Assembly: GCF_000321225.1 (NCBI RefSeq)
Contig: NW_004450480.1
Location: forward strand, 2,106,583 to 2,170,582
DNA length: 64,000 bases
Reading direction: 5' to 3'
From: Odobenus rosmarus divergens
Lineage: Eukaryota; Chordata; Mammalia; Carnivora; Odobenidae
This document shows positions 25,386 through 37,927 of this stretch, piece after piece. Numbering within the stretch: the stretch's first letter is position 1; the number at the start of each line of letters is the position of its first letter. Both the position numbers and the translations under genes were made by a program. The notes below the pieces were generated by a model. It worked only from the letters and a program-made list of their open reading frames with translations, was not told the origin of the DNA and made no database searches.

Positions 25386-25839
25386 CACAGGATTTGACAG
25401 GATCCTTGCTGAGGCTACGAGAAAAGCCCCAGGCTACCAATGAAGGGCATCACTTAGCTAAGTGATTTATTTATCTAACAAAAAAGGAAGGATTGGGCTG
25501 GATTTTAACCTAGCCATTAATGAGCTTGTTAACCCTGACCTTTCAAATCAATCTTCAATATCTACCTTTACCTTTTAGGAAGGATTCCATTTTCAAGTGA
25601 TAAAGCACATTTTCTTCTTCTGAAAATCTAATGATCATTTGCTGTAATATTAGACATCATAGCAGTCCATCAGACCATTAGTTAACACATAAAATCTATT
25701 AATGTATAGTATTCACAGTTGCATTTTCTTTCAAGTCAATAAAAAGGAAACAATTTATTATAAGGGCCTGATATCTACCTTGATGCTTTAAGACAGTCTT
25801 TGCCAAAGACTTATTTAGGGACCAATGTAGGTAGGTAGT

Positions 25840-26050
25840 TAGAGGTGGTTAGAAAAGCATGGCTTCTCTCCCCAGCTTGGCCACTTAGAGTTGCGTGGCC
25901 TTACTGGGGACAGAAACTTCCTAAGTATCTGTTTCCTCATATTAAAATGGAATGACACCACCTACCTTCAAGAGTTCTTGTGAAGATCAAACTTGAAAAC
26001 TTCTATAAATTAATTATGATGTTGGACACAGAACAAGTGTTTTATAACTT
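25840..26050 (+). mobile_element. MIR SINE
   Basis: Sense MIR: 'agcttggccacttagagttg', 'gtatctgtttcctcatatta' and 'accttcaagagttcttgtga'. Confidence 0.8.
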
Positions 26051-27617
26051 GAGTAGGTTAAAATATTTCTTCTCCAGAACAAAGATGCTTCATCATCTAG
26101 AATCATCTAGACCTTAGCATTAAAACATCCTCAGACTTCCCTAAGCAGTCCTTGGGCATCAAGTTCAGGCCAAACAAAGGGATTCTAGGAAACCAGCCCA
26201 GACCACAAAAGCACATCCACCAGATGTCAGTCGTTAACCTGGGGGAGAAGCATTTAAAAGTTGCAAATTCTCAATATATGCTTTTAATCCTCAAAACTAA
26301 TGAGAGACAAACCTACTCTACTAGCCTATGGTACTCCCCACTAAATGACTAACCTCCATGAGATTTTCAGCCACAGAAGTCGGGGGTGGGGTGAGGGGGA
26401 AGTAAGGGCAGTGTGAGGGAGTGGTGGAAGAGACAATTTTTAAAGCCAGTCACTCTACCACCAAACATTCTGGGAGCTTTTTATATCTGCCTAGAAGCAT
26501 CAAGTTCAGGGAGAGAAATATGACAAGATGAGTCTCTGGCTTATAGCCTTTTATCAACAGCATAAGATAGATGGATGGATTTTGTCTATTCATTGTTCTG
26601 TTAGTAATGTGGTCCTGGTCTGTGAAAATGCAACAAAATGGAAAAGCCAACAATCCTGCCCCAGGTTGGCATACAGTCAGCACCAAATGGGGGGAACAGG
26701 GTATGGTGCCTGCACTATAGAAAATTTCACACATGAGACCCTATCTGAATTGGGTTCTACAGCATGATTGGGATTGAGCTTGGTAAAGAGGAAAGAAACT
26801 GCATTGTACAGGGAAGAAAAATATGAGCAAATATTAAGAAGGGAGGAAGAAGAAGCTGTGTTGAGGGTAAAGGTGGGCCAGTGAGCTAATGATCTGGAGG
26901 ATCTAAATATACTAGATATCAGAGGGACACACTGTAGGGTAGGTTGACACCATGTTATCCATGATCATAAATGACTGGCTGTGAAGGTGACAATTTACTC
27001 TGAGTGTGGAATGGACCTGTGTCTCCAGCAGTTCCGAGAAATACATCTTTGTGCCAGAAGCTGACCCTGTTAGTGCTGGTATGTCTCCTCCTCCCCCCTG
27101 TACTCCCAGCTGGAGTTTCTTCTGAAGCAATCATAAATATTTGATCAGACCTCAGCACGTTGCATGGTTGGCAACCTGGCTCTACCATTTAACTTTTAGT
27201 GGAGTGACCTCTCTTGTGAACATTTGGTACTGAAGATGGCTCATCAGGCAAAAATTGAGTAGGTTCAACATCATCCTTGCAAATCCTTATGAAGGTCCCC
27301 CAGTGGGGCCCCCATTTTCTCTTTCCATGGGCCCAGGGTGGCCAGTTTTTCTCACAATATTGGAACAGATTGCTGCTTTTTTGGCCTGAGAGCATGATGA
27401 AGTAATTGAATGTTTTAGGAACTTGATGTACGGAGAATGTGAACCTTTTAACATTAGAATCACACTTACTTTGGCAGCAGGCTCAAGCCTGAGAGACGCC
27501 TGGGAACAGAATGTGATGGAGGCAACAGCACTTTCTCTCCTGCTTCATGTTCATTCTGGGGCAGGCCCTCCTTACTTGGAGGACAGAGCAGGACAGACCA
27601 CATTATTAAGTATTCTC
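26051..27617. other. Non-coding DNA with a G-quadruplex-type motif
   Basis: Mostly unique-looking. A G-rich tract at 26,382-26,409 carries four runs of at least three G. No coding gene is identified. Confidence 0.5.
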
Positions 27618-27724
27618 GTTTATTCTCTCCTCCCCACTCTCCCTCTCTCCTCCCCTCTACCCCTCCCTCCCCTCCTTCCTCCCTCCCTCTCCCCCCTTCT
27701 CTGACTCCATCCCCCAACCCCCAC
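27618..27724. repeat. Polypyrimidine (CT-rich) tract
   Basis: Nearly pure C and T over about 100 bases on the plus strand. Open frames on both strands here (all Leu/Pro/Ser, or Gly/Arg/Glu on the other strand) are compositional. Confidence 0.9.
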
Positions 27725-27965
27725 TAAGCACACATAGTACTCAATTCCAGTAACTTCTACAAGCTTATGTTATGTCTCCATTTAGCATTCTCAAAATAAC
27801 CCTATGAAGTGTAGGCACCATTGCTAGCCTCATTATAAAGATGAAGAAACTGAGGCATAGAGAGTCCAAGGAACCAAGAGCTTGTAAGTGGGAAAGCTGG
27901 AGTTTGAACCCAGGGCTATTTGACTCCAGGATTCAGAGCCCAGTTGATCATGTAACCCTGGGCTA
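27725..27965 (-). mobile_element. MIR SINE, antisense
   Basis: 'ctcaaaataaccctatgaag', 'agatgaagaaactgaggcat' and 'gagtttgaacccagggctat' give a well preserved antisense MIR. Confidence 0.9.
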
Positions 27966-27984
27966 AGCACAAAATCCCTTCTTA

Positions 27985-28090
27985 TTTGATGGTTATATAT
28001 GCCATATATATGTTAAATATAAATTACTTATTAGTATATTAATATATGTATAATTTATTATATATTCATATATGTAACAATAATGTGTAT
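27985..28090. repeat. AT-rich low-complexity tract
   Basis: Runs of TATATA and TTAATATA over about 100 bases, between two MIR fragments. Confidence 0.8.
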
Positions 28091-28104
28091 TATTACAGCC
28101 ACTA

Positions 28105-28215
28105 TATTATCTGTAAAATGAGGATCATAGCACCACCTCATAAAGAGAATCTATGGAATAATGTAAATACCTCACTTTGACTTGTCATGCTGTCTTCCAC
28201 AGAACAGCTATAATT
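28105..28215 (+). mobile_element. MIR SINE 3' fragment
   Basis: 'tatctgtaaaatgaggatca' and 'cagctataattgtcatcatt' are the sense 3' half of MIR. Confidence 0.75.
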
Positions 28216-30099
28216 GTCATCATTACATACATAGAAAGGGGATGTAACTCTACTGAGACACTGTTTCCACCATCCACAAGATCTAGTCCAGCTGGGGCAA
28301 GAGATTCATGAAAGGTGTAAACCAAAGGCTTGAATGACTATGTACCCAGAGAAGACATTCAGCAAACAGGTGTCAGGTGTTGCAAGGAGGAGTGCCCTGG
28401 GGGCTGGTAACGGTGGGTATAGTGTCACTGAGTTTGTTCCAATATGTACACATGGATGAATAAAAGAAGGGATGAGTCCATATTACATACACAAGTTTTG
28501 AAAACATCAATTATAAATGTATAGTTAGAGTTACCCCTCCAATCTACTGGTAGTATCTGTAAGAATCTCAGCCTTTGTTCAGGTTTAGTGAATAAAGACA
28601 GCCTTGGAGGAGAAATGTCTGCCATGAGTGCCCCATTCCATGTGGCTTCTCATTCCCCTATTGGATATAAACCAGAAACATATGTATGCTATGTGTGTAA
28701 GAGTACAAATAAATACATAATGAACAGTTTATCTGGAATATTATTTACCAAATATTTAGAGTGGCTACTCCTGAATGGTTTTGACTGTCTTTAGATTTTT
28801 TTTTTTTTTTGGATAGCTTTAATTTTTTGCTGAGTGTCTAGGAGCTTTATGACCAAGAAACAACAGGCTATTCTCAGTTTACTTTTTTGTTTTGATTTTT
28901 TTCAGTGTCGACAGCAAAAACCACGAGGTAGGCTATTCTCATTTTACAGTAAATCATTACCTCTCACCTCATGTGACACTGTTCCTGCCTCATCTACTTT
29001 CTCTTTCTCCTCCTCCTCCTCCCTGAGCACTACCCCACCTAGGAGGATTTTGTCCCCATAGAAGTATAAAGACCCCTCACTGCCGTGACTGGCCTCTAAT
29101 CTTTGACCTCCTTAGCAAGGAGGGTAATTATCACTCCTCCCAGAAACTGAGAGTGACTTCTTGCCTGGGTGGGGAATGGGAAACAACAGCCTCTTGAGTA
29201 TAGAATGGATCCCCCCATGGCCCATCAGCCCTGGAGCAGCAGGATGGCAGAGCTCCTTTTCCTCTTCATATGACCGAGGGAAAACGCAAGAAACTCACAT
29301 GTAGTAGTTTGTGGAACCAAAGAATACTCAGAGCCAACAGACTAGAAGAAATTAAAGGTTCGCTGACATTCCACTCAACCAAAGACATTCTTTATCCTAA
29401 GGAGATAATCGCTATCTACAAAAGAGCTGTCTTGTGATCGTAATCATTTCTGCTGCTACCACCCGCACAGTAGAGGCTAATGTGGTGCAAAACATCACCT
29501 AGAATGTCACTGATTGTTCCTTGAGGGCAGCAGGACAAACCCAGTTCCCAGAGCTGCCTGCCAGGAAGAAATGGGTGCTGTAGGCTGGGAATGGTCTGGA
29601 TTAGGGGATCCATCTTGAATTTCATGTCTGTTTCCGAAAGTGTGGTCCCAGGATACCCATGTGATAGGATTGTGTTGTAAACAAGTTTGGGATGGAACTT
29701 AACTGGCTCAAGTCTTTTGTTTCTGGTGGGACTTTGATGCAGAGGCTTCATAATGCTGATATACATTGTGTGTCTCAGGGAGATGGGGTTTACAGCGGTT
29801 CCTAACCTTATTTGACCCCAGAATCCTTGTTTTCATGGACTATCTGGATGGATAAGTATTTCAGAGAACAGATATTCAGAAATGCTGCCATAGATATTTG
29901 TGGCAGGAGCCAGAGGGACTCCCCAGAAAAATTTTGAAATGGTTTAAGGGGCCCTTGGTATCAGATTCTGTTGCAACGTTTCATACCATTTTGGCAAATA
30001 AATTGCCAAAGAAAAGAAAAAACCTATAGCTCTTGCAAATGCAGTGCAAAGTTTTAAAAATGTATCATGTGCAACAGGGCTCACTAGAAAAGTGATCTT
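28216..30099. other. Unique-looking non-coding DNA
   Basis: A T homopolymer lies at 28,796-28,811. Around 29,799-29,850 the text 'cggttcctaaccttatttga' could be a hAT-type remnant, too weak to call. A 116-codon minus-strand frame at 29,416-29,766 has no recognisable domain. Confidence 0.45.
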
Positions 30100-30116
30100 G
30101 AAAATGAACATCTTGG

Positions 30117-30320
30117 GGCGCCTGGGTGGCTCAGTTGGTTAAGCGACTGCCTTGGGCTCAGGTCATGATCCTGGAGTCCCGGGATGGAGTCCCGCATCGG
30201 GCTTCCTGCTCGGCGGTGAGTCTGCTTCTCCCTTGGACCTTCCCCCCTCTCATGCTCTCTCTCTCTCTATCTCATTCTCTCTCTTAAATAAATAAATAAA
30301 ATCTTTAAAAAAAAAAAAAA
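30117..30320 (+). mobile_element. CAN-type tRNA-Lys SINE with perfect target-site duplication
   Basis: Complete SINE with head, body, CT-rich segment, AAATAAATAAATAAAATCTTT and an A tail. It is flanked by the perfect 17-bp repeat GAAAATGAACATCTTGG at 30,100-30,116 and 30,321-30,337. The A box 'tggctcagttgg' at 30,127-30,138 is intact. The B box carries a change (gatggagtcc for gatcgagtcc). The perfect duplication argues for a fairly recent insertion. Confidence 0.98.
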
Positions 30321-30337
30321 GAAAATGAACATCTTGG

Positions 30338-31829
30338 TCCCATCATTTCTAACTGTAAATTTTCGGATGGACTTTCAGATATGAGATTTTCTTAATGCAG
30401 CCAGGTTAGATGCCTAGTTCAAAGCAGAGGTGGTGCAGACAGCCAGTCTAAAGCAAGAATCCTCTCCTCCTAGAAATGGAACTACGTGATTTTCCACAGT
30501 GCCTGGCACCCGCCCTTTACAACCCAGTTCTTACTTTTGGCTTTGCAATTATTTTAGTACTTTCCCAAATCTGGAAACCCTCCTTTCCTGTCAGCTAAAT
30601 CAGTATTTCTCTCCTATCGAAGACCCTCATTTTCTAGGTGAAGCTTCCAGAATGGCATCATTATGTCCAAAGAAGATTTCTCGTTATTTCAGTATAATAT
30701 ATAGTATAAGGAAGTCAGAATGTTAGAATAAAAAGCAGGGAAAGGAAGAAGTTAATTTAAGACTTAACCTTGAAAAACTTTTTAATATAAGTTTATATTT
30801 TTATATTTAACTTTAGGTTATAATTACAACAGGATATACTTTCAGGCATACTGTTGCATGATAACATCAAACAATACTCTAAACTCCACAGTTGACTTTC
30901 ATTACATGGTCATAAATATTTTACAAAAACATTCCAGAGTTTCATCAAACTATTTCCGAGTTCTCTCATGATTCTCTGATACTCACATTTTTCTGTTCTG
31001 AAATGCCCATCCGTGTTGATTTTCTCCTCTTTCTGCGTTACCTGGGCTATTTCTGCCAGATTCTCCTTTATCAATGGCTTTTGTGTGTGGTTCAAAAGCA
31101 GTACTCGTAGTGAATTCCTTTAGACTCCCCAAAATACTTTTCCAACATCACATTTATCAATTTCATGGAATTCTGGTCTTTTTCCAAGATGGACAATTTC
31201 ACTTTTGAACAAATGTAAATGTCTCTGTTGGATCTTTAAAAATTCTCCATGAGAGTGCCCACAAAGACTAAGAGGTGGCAGTTCGTGGTAAATAGAGATG
31301 GATGATTGAGTGGAGACAAATCTGACCAGTAGTTACTACCAATATTTTCATGTTCTATTGACCTCTGCTTTTTGTGCAAACCTCGTCACTTAGGGGACTT
31401 GATTTATATGGAGACTTTGTCCATGATTATGAAAATTAAATCTTAAATAACTAATGTATTTTCCACTTTGCATTTTTACAAATCTGAAAGGTCAAAAACA
31501 CCAGATTTATGAGTCAGAGCAAAGTCTAAAGTGTTCTGTTGGATAGGAGTTAAATTCACAAGTCAGAAGTTTATAGGCATTTTCAGAAGAAAAGAAAACC
31601 AAATCTACCAGAGATGATGAAAAATCAGAGCCCCCTGTACTTCCATTTCTCATGTTTCACTTGAGTACCCTTTGCACACAACAGATAATAGTCCTGCTTA
31701 AAAACCTACAAAGATGATACACTGGCTTCTGTTTATATAAAGTACAAAAACAGCCAAAACTAGTCTATGCTGTTAGAGATCAGGAGAGAGGTTGCTCTTG
31801 GAATTCTTCTGTAAGAAGTATTTGTCTCT
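30338..31829. other. Unique-looking non-coding DNA
   Basis: No repeat is recognised. A 61-codon minus-strand frame at 30,910-31,095 is lysine- and glutamate-rich but has no domain, no splice context I can defend, and stops on both sides. Confidence 0.45.
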
Positions 31830-31949
31830 TCTCTCCCATTTGTTTGTTTTATTCAATAATTTATGTCCGTGTGGACCCATGCATATTAATTTTACAATTT
31901 GGGTTACAATCTGATACTACATTACTTACTTTTTGCTCATATTGTTCTT
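31830..31949 (-). mobile_element. Ancient repeat, left half of split host element
   Basis: 'ttgttttattcaataattta', 'gtccgtgtggacccatgcat' and 'ttgggttacaatctgatact' match an old mammalian repeat that I remember as contiguous with the text at 50,366-50,520. The two halves are now 18.4 kb apart because LINE-1s inserted between them. I cannot name the family with confidence. Strand is assumed from memory. Confidence 0.55.
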
Positions 31950-32082
31950 TTTGCCCCAGCTTTATTAAGGTATAATTGAGAATTAAAATTGTAAGATATT
32001 TAAAGTATACAGTCTGATGATTTGGTCTTTGTATATTGTGAAAGAATTCCCCCAATCAAGTTAGTTAACACATCCATCACCC

Positions 32083-32242
32083 ACATATTTACCTTTCATG
32101 TGTATGTGTATGAATATTTAAATCCTATTCTCTTAACAAATTGCAATTACACAATGCAGTGTTACCATACATATTTACCTTTCATGTGTATGTGTGTGAA
32201 TATTTAAATCCTATTCTCTTAACAAATTGCAATTACACAATG
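32083..32242. repeat. Tandem duplication, period 86 bp
   Basis: A 74-base block at 32,083-32,156 recurs at 32,169-32,242 with one visible difference (tgtatga versus tgtgtga). The period is 86 bp. It lies within the L1 3' UTR. Confidence 0.95.
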
Positions 32243-32284
32243 TGTTAGATATTAGATCCTCAGATCTTATTAATCTTATAAGTT

Positions 32285-32311
32285 TGTGTGTGTGTGAGTG
32301 TGTGTGTGTAT
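32285..32311. repeat. (TG)n microsatellite
   Basis: TG run interrupted by one AG. It sits at the apparent deletion junction between L1 3' UTR and ORF2 text. Confidence 0.9.
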
Positions 32312-35300
32312 TCAATATCTTGGCTTCTATAAATGACGCTGCAATGAACATGGAACTTCATATACTTTTTGAGTTAGTATTTTCATTTTCTTCAGAAAAA
32401 TACTCAGAGGTGGAATTGCTGGACCATTACAGTAGGTAGGTAGATATTTTTTAGGAATCTCCATATTGTTTTCCATAGCAGCTGCACAAACTTACATTCC
32501 CACTAACAGTGCAAGAGGGTTCTCTCTTCCCCTTGTCCTCACCAACGCCTGTTATTTCTTGCCGTGTTGATACTATCCATTCTAACGAGTGTGAGGTAAT
32601 GTTTCCTTATGGTTCGGATTTGTGTTTATCTGATGGTGAGTGGTGTTGAGCACATTTTCATGAGTTTCTTGACCTTCTGTATGTCTTCTTTGTTTTTCTA
32701 TTCGCTTCCTTTGCCATTGTTTAATCAGATTTTTGGTTTTTGACTTTTCAGTTTGAGATAGTCCCACTTGTTTATTTTTGCATCTCTATTTTTGCTTTTA
32801 TTGCCTCTGCTACTGGTACAACAACCAAAAATACATCACCAAGATCGATGTCAAAAAACTTACTACCAGTGTTTTCTGAGTTGTATGGTTTCAGGTTTCA
32901 TGTTCAAGTTTTTAATTCATTTTGAGTTCATTTTTGTGTATGGTCTACACCATTCAGTGGTCCAGTTCCATTCTTTTGTGTGTGGCTTCTGCTTTCAAAC
33001 ACCGTTTTTGAAGAAACTGTCTTTTCCTTATTGTATATTCTTGGCTCCTGTGTTAAAAATTAAGTTAACATATATATGCCTGAGGTTTTTTTTCTGGGCA
33101 TTCTATTTCAGTTATCTGTGTGTCTCCATTCCTGTCAATACCATACTGTTTTGATTACTGTAGCTTTGCAATATATATTTTTAAATCGGGGAGCATGATA
33201 CATCTAACTTTGTTCCTCTTTCTCAAGTTGGCATTGGCAATTCAGGGTCTTTGGGGCTCAAAACAAATTTTAGGATCATTTGTTTTATTTCTGTGAAAAA
33301 CGCCACTGGAATTTTGTTAGGAATTGTATTGATTCTGTAGATTAATCTACATCTGTAGATTAAGTAGTATGAACATTTTAACAATGTTCTTCCAATCCAG
33401 GAGCACAGAATATCTTTCCATTTATTTGTCTTTTCTCCAATTTCTTTGACCAGTGTCTTAATAGTTTTCAGAATGCAGGTCTTTCACCTCCTTAAATTTA
33501 TTTCGTTATTTTATTCTTTTTGATGCACTTGTAAATTACATTGCTTAAAAGCAACAGATTTTTGTGTATTGACTTTGTATCCTGCAATTTTACTGAATTT
33601 ATTTATTCTAAAATTTTTGATGGTGTCTTTAGGGTTTTTTATAATATTATGTCATCTGCAAATAGTGACAGTTTTACTTTGTTCTTTCCAATTTGGATGA
33701 ATTTTAATTCTTTTTCTTGCTTAATTATTCTAAGTAGGAACTTCAATACTGTGTTGAATAAAAGTGGTGAAAGTGGACATCCTTGTCTTGTTGCTGATCT
33801 TAAAGGAAAAGCTGCAGCTTTTCACCATAGAGTATGATGTTAGCTGTGAGCTTGTCATATATGGCATTTATTATATTGAGGTATGTTCCCTCTATGCCCA
33901 CTGTATTCAGAGTTTTTATCATAAATGGAGGTTGAATTTTGTCAAATGCTTTTTTTTGCATCTATTGAGAAGACCAACTGCTTTCTACCTTTCATTTTGC
34001 TAATGTGATGTATCATTCTGATTGATTTGCAGTTGTTGAACCATCCTTGGAATAAATCCTAGTCCATCATGCTGCGTAATACTCTCACTGAATTGTTGAA
34101 ATCAGTTTGCTAATACTTTGCTCAGGATTTTTGCATCTATCTTCTTCAGAGATGTTGGCCTGTAATTTTCTTGTGGTATCTGGTTTTGGTATCAGGGTAA
34201 TGCTGGCTTTGTAAAATGAGTTTGGAAATGTTCCCTCTTCTTTTATTTTTTTGTAAGAGTTTGAGTAGAATTTATATGTGTTCTTTAGATGTTTAGTAGC
34301 TTTAACCAGTGAAGCCATCTGCCCCTGAACTTTTGTTAGGAGGTTTCTAAATTGCTGACTCAATCTCCTTACTAGTAATAACCCTTTTCAGAATTTCTGT
34401 TTCTTCATCATTCATTCTTGGTACGTACTATGTTTCTAGGAATTTATCCATTTCTTCTAGGTTGTCCAATTTGTTGGCATACAGTTGTTCATATTAGTAT
34501 CTTACAATCCTTCCTATGGTCTGTGGTATCAGTTGTAATATCACTTTCATTTCTAATTTTATTTATTGAGTTCTCTTTTTTTCCTTGATGAGTCTAGCTA
34601 AAAATTTCTCAATTTTATCTTCTCAAAGACCCAGCTCATAGCTTCATTGATCTTTTCTACTCTTTTTAGTCTCTATTTCATTTATTTCTGCTCTGATTTT
34701 TGTCATTTCCTTCCTTCTACTAACTTTAGGCTGTGTTTCTTTTTCTAGTTCCTTGAGGTGTAAAGTTAGGTTATTTGAGATTTTTCCTATTTCTTGGTGT
34801 AGGCATTTATCACTATGAGCTTCCCTCTTACAGATGATTTTGCTGCATCTTATAAGTTTTAGTGTGTTCTATTTTCATTTGTCTCAAGGTATTTTTTGTT
34901 TTGTTTTCTTCTTTGACCCATTGGTTTCAGGCAACTGTAGTTGGAAAAGATGCTTGATATGATTTCAGTTTTCTGAAATGCATTAAGACTTCTTTTGTGC
35001 CTAACATATTATCTATTCTGGAGAATGTTTCTTGTGCACTTGAGAAGAATGTATATTCTGTTGCATTTGGATAGAATATTCTGTATATATTTTTTAAGTC
35101 CATCTGTTCTGATGTGTTTTTTATGGCTGATGTTTCCTTACTGATTTTTCTCTCTAGATGATCTATCCATTGATGAAAGTGGAGTATTAAAGTCACTACT
35201 ATTATTGTATAGCTGTCTATTTCTTCCTTTAGATCTATTAATATTTGGTATATATATTTAGATGCTTCCTATGTGGGATGCATAAATTTTTACAAATGTT

Positions 35301-35530
35301 AGATTCTTTTGTTGGATTGAACCTTTTATCATTATGTAATGGCTTTCTTTGTCTCTTGTTGCAGTCTTTGATTTAAAGTCTGTTTTGTCTGATATAAGGT
35401 TAACTACCCCATCTTTCTTTTGGTTTCCATATCTTTTTGCATCCCTTCTCCTTCATTCTGTGTGTGTTATATCTGAATTGAGCCCCTTATAGGCAGCATA
35501 TAAGTGAGTCTTGTTGTTTTATCCATCCAG
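32312..35530 (-). pseudogene. LINE-1 ORF2 remnant of element A
   Basis: Decayed ORF2 (endonuclease and reverse transcriptase). Readable minus-strand pieces include an RT stretch at 34,085-34,363 (YKKIKEEGTFPNSFYKASIT, then LIPKPD) and the active-site text LSLFADDI near 33,650-33,680, so the FADD motif survives. Frames are interrupted by stops and shifts, no piece exceeds about 130 codons, and the first part of the endonuclease is beyond the B insertion. It cannot encode a working protein. The plus-strand open frames over this interval, including 128 codons at 32,768, are shadows. Confidence 0.85.
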
Positions 35531-37742
35531 CCATTCTTTCTTTTTAAACATTTTATTTATTTATTTTTAAATGAAATGTAGTTGACATATAATATTAGTT
35601 TCTGCCGTACAACATAGTGATTCAGCATTTATATATTTTATGAAATCACCATAATGAGTGTAGTTACCATCTGTCACCATACAAAGTTATTAAAATAATA
35701 TTGACTACATTCCCTATGCTGTACTTTACATCCCTATGACTTACTTATTTTATAACTCTAAGTTTTTACCTATTAATCTCTTTCAGCTATTTTGCCCATA
35801 CCCCTAATCACCTTCCCTCTGGCAACTACCAGTTTATTTTCTGCATTCGTGAGTCTGTTTCTCTTTTGTTCCTTTTGTTTTTTAGATTCCCTGTATAAGT
35901 GCAATCATGTATTTGTCTCTGTCTGACTTATTTCACTTCACATTGTAGCCTCTAGGGTCATCCATGTTGTCACAAATGGCAAGATTTCATTTTCTTTTGT
36001 GGCTGAGTAATATTCCATTGTATATATACTACATCTTTATCCATTTGTCTAACAATGGACATTTAGATTGGTTGACTCCATATCTCAGTCATTGTAAATA
36101 ATGCAATAAACATGGGGTGCATGTGTCTTTTCAAAATAGTTTTTTATTTGTTTTCAGGGACATATTCAGAGGTGGAGTTACTGGATCATATTATATTTAA
36201 ATTTTTAATTTATTGAAGAAGCTCTACATTGTTTTCCATAGCGGAGGTACCAATTTACCTCTCAGTGACAGTTCACATGGGGTCCCTTTTCTCCACATGC
36301 TAGCCAACATTTGTTATTTCTTGTCATCTTGATGTTGCCATCCTGACAGATATGAGGTGATATCTCATTGTGGTTTTGATTCGCATTTCCCTGATAGTGC
36401 TGATGAATATCTTTCCTTTTGCCTGAGGGACATCTGTAGGTCTTCTTTGGAAAAATGTGTTTTTCCGGTCCTCTGCTCATTTTTTAATTGGATTGTTTAG
36501 GTTTGGGTTTTTTGTTCGTTTGTTTGTTTTGTCTTGTATGAGTTCTCTATATATTTTGGATATTAATTTGTTATCAGATATGTCATTTGCAAATGTATTC
36601 TCCCATTCAGTAAGTTGCCTTTTTGTTCTGTTAAGAGTTTCTTTCACTGTGCAAAAGCTTTTTAGTTTGATGCAGTCTCAATTGCTTATTTTTGCTTTTG
36701 TTGCTCTTCCCTAAGGAGACAGATCCAAAAAACTATTGCTAAGACTGATGTACATGAGTTTAGAGACTCCATTTTTTTTTAAGAGTTTTGTGGTTTCAGG
36801 TCTTACATTTAGGTTGTTAATCCATTTTGAGTTTATTTTTGTATATGGTGTAAGAAAGTGGCTGATTTTCATTCTGCATGTAGCTGTCCTGTTTTCCCAG
36901 CACCATTTATTGAGGAGACTATCTTTTTCACATTTTATATCATTGCATTCCTTTCTAACAGGTCAATTGATCGTGTAAGTATGGGTTTATCTCTGGGCTG
37001 TCTATTCTCTTTCACTGATCTGTGTGTCTGCTTTTGCATTCATACCATATTGTTTGGATTACTATAGCTTTGCAGTATAGTTTGAAATCAGGGATTGTGA
37101 TACCTCTACTTTTGTTCTTCTTCCTTAAGGTTTCTTTGGCCATTTGGGGTCTTTTGTGGGTCCAAAAAATGTTAAGGTTATTTATTTTAGTTTTATGAAG
37201 AAACTGTATTGGTATTTTCATAGGAATTGAATTGAATCTGTTTGGATAGATAGCTTTGGGCAGTATGAGAATTTTAACAATATTAATTTTTCCAATTTTT
37301 GAGTATGGTATATCTTTCCATTTATTTGTTTCTTCTTTAATTTCTTTCTACATTGTCTTACAGTTTTCATTTTCTTGGTTAAATTTATTTCTAGGTATTT
37401 TATTTTTGTGATGCAGTTGTATGTGGGATTATTTTCTTAGTTTCTCTTTCTGCTACTTCATTATTAATGTGTAGAAATGCAACAGATTTTTGTATATTTA
37501 TTTTGTATCTTGCAAGTTTATTAATTCATTTATCAATTATAATAATAAGTCATCAGGGTTTCTTGTATATATAGTATCACGTCATCTGCAAATAGTGACA
37601 GTTGTACTACATTATCATTTTGGATGTCTTTTATTTTCCTTGTCTGATTGCTATGGTTAGGATTTCCATTACTATGCTGAGTAAAAGTGATGAAAGTAGA
37701 CATCCTTGTCTTGTTCCTTATCTTAGAAGAAAATCACCTCTT

Positions 37743-37927
37743 GGGGCACATGCGTGGCTCAGATTGTTAAGTGTCTGCCTTTGGCTCAGGTCATGATCCC
37801 AAGTTCCTGAGATCAAGCCCTGCATCTGGCTCCCAGCTTGGCAGGGAGGTTGCTTCTCCCTTTCCCTCTACTGTTCCCCCTGTTTGTGCTCTCTCACTCT
37901 CTCTGTCAAATAATAAATAAAATCTTG
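37743..37927 (+). mobile_element. CAN-type SINE, outer copy of a nested pair
   Basis: Slightly diverged SINE ('ggggcacatgcgtggctcag' head, 'tcaaataataaataaaatct' tail). The 11-bp repeat AATCACCTCTT occurs at 37,732-37,742 just before it and at 38,251-38,261 just after the second SINE. The duplication therefore brackets both SINEs as one unit inside LINE-1 B. Confidence 0.95.

Larger units (their letters stand above)
31950..35544 (-). mobile_element. LINE-1 'A', 3' part, antisense
   Basis: Read on the minus strand this is an L1 running from inside the ORF2 endonuclease domain (near 35,530) through reverse transcriptase to the 3' UTR (31,950-32,280). The 3' UTR holds an 86-bp tandem duplication and a TG tract at 32,285-32,311. 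About 250 bp expected between 3' UTR and ORF2 C-terminus are missing at that tract. Its upstream part resumes at 46,610 after LINE-1 B. The first TSD copy for B is 35,531-35,544. Confidence 0.85.

Noticed and set aside
29416..29766. 116-codon minus-strand open frame in unique DNA
   Set aside because: No domain and no supporting context; probably chance.
30910..31095. Possible small exon on the minus strand (61 codons, Lys/Glu-rich)
   Set aside because: It has no recognisable domain, stops bound it and no splice pairing can be shown. Left as non-coding.
32083..32242. CRISPR-like direct repeats
   Set aside because: Only two copies with an 86-bp period in a mammalian LINE-1 3' UTR. No spacer array or cas-like genes.
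32768..33154. 128-codon plus-strand frame rich in Phe and Leu, looking like a membrane protein
   Set aside because: It is the antisense of LINE-1 ORF2; T-rich antisense L1 text always gives such hydrophobic shadows.
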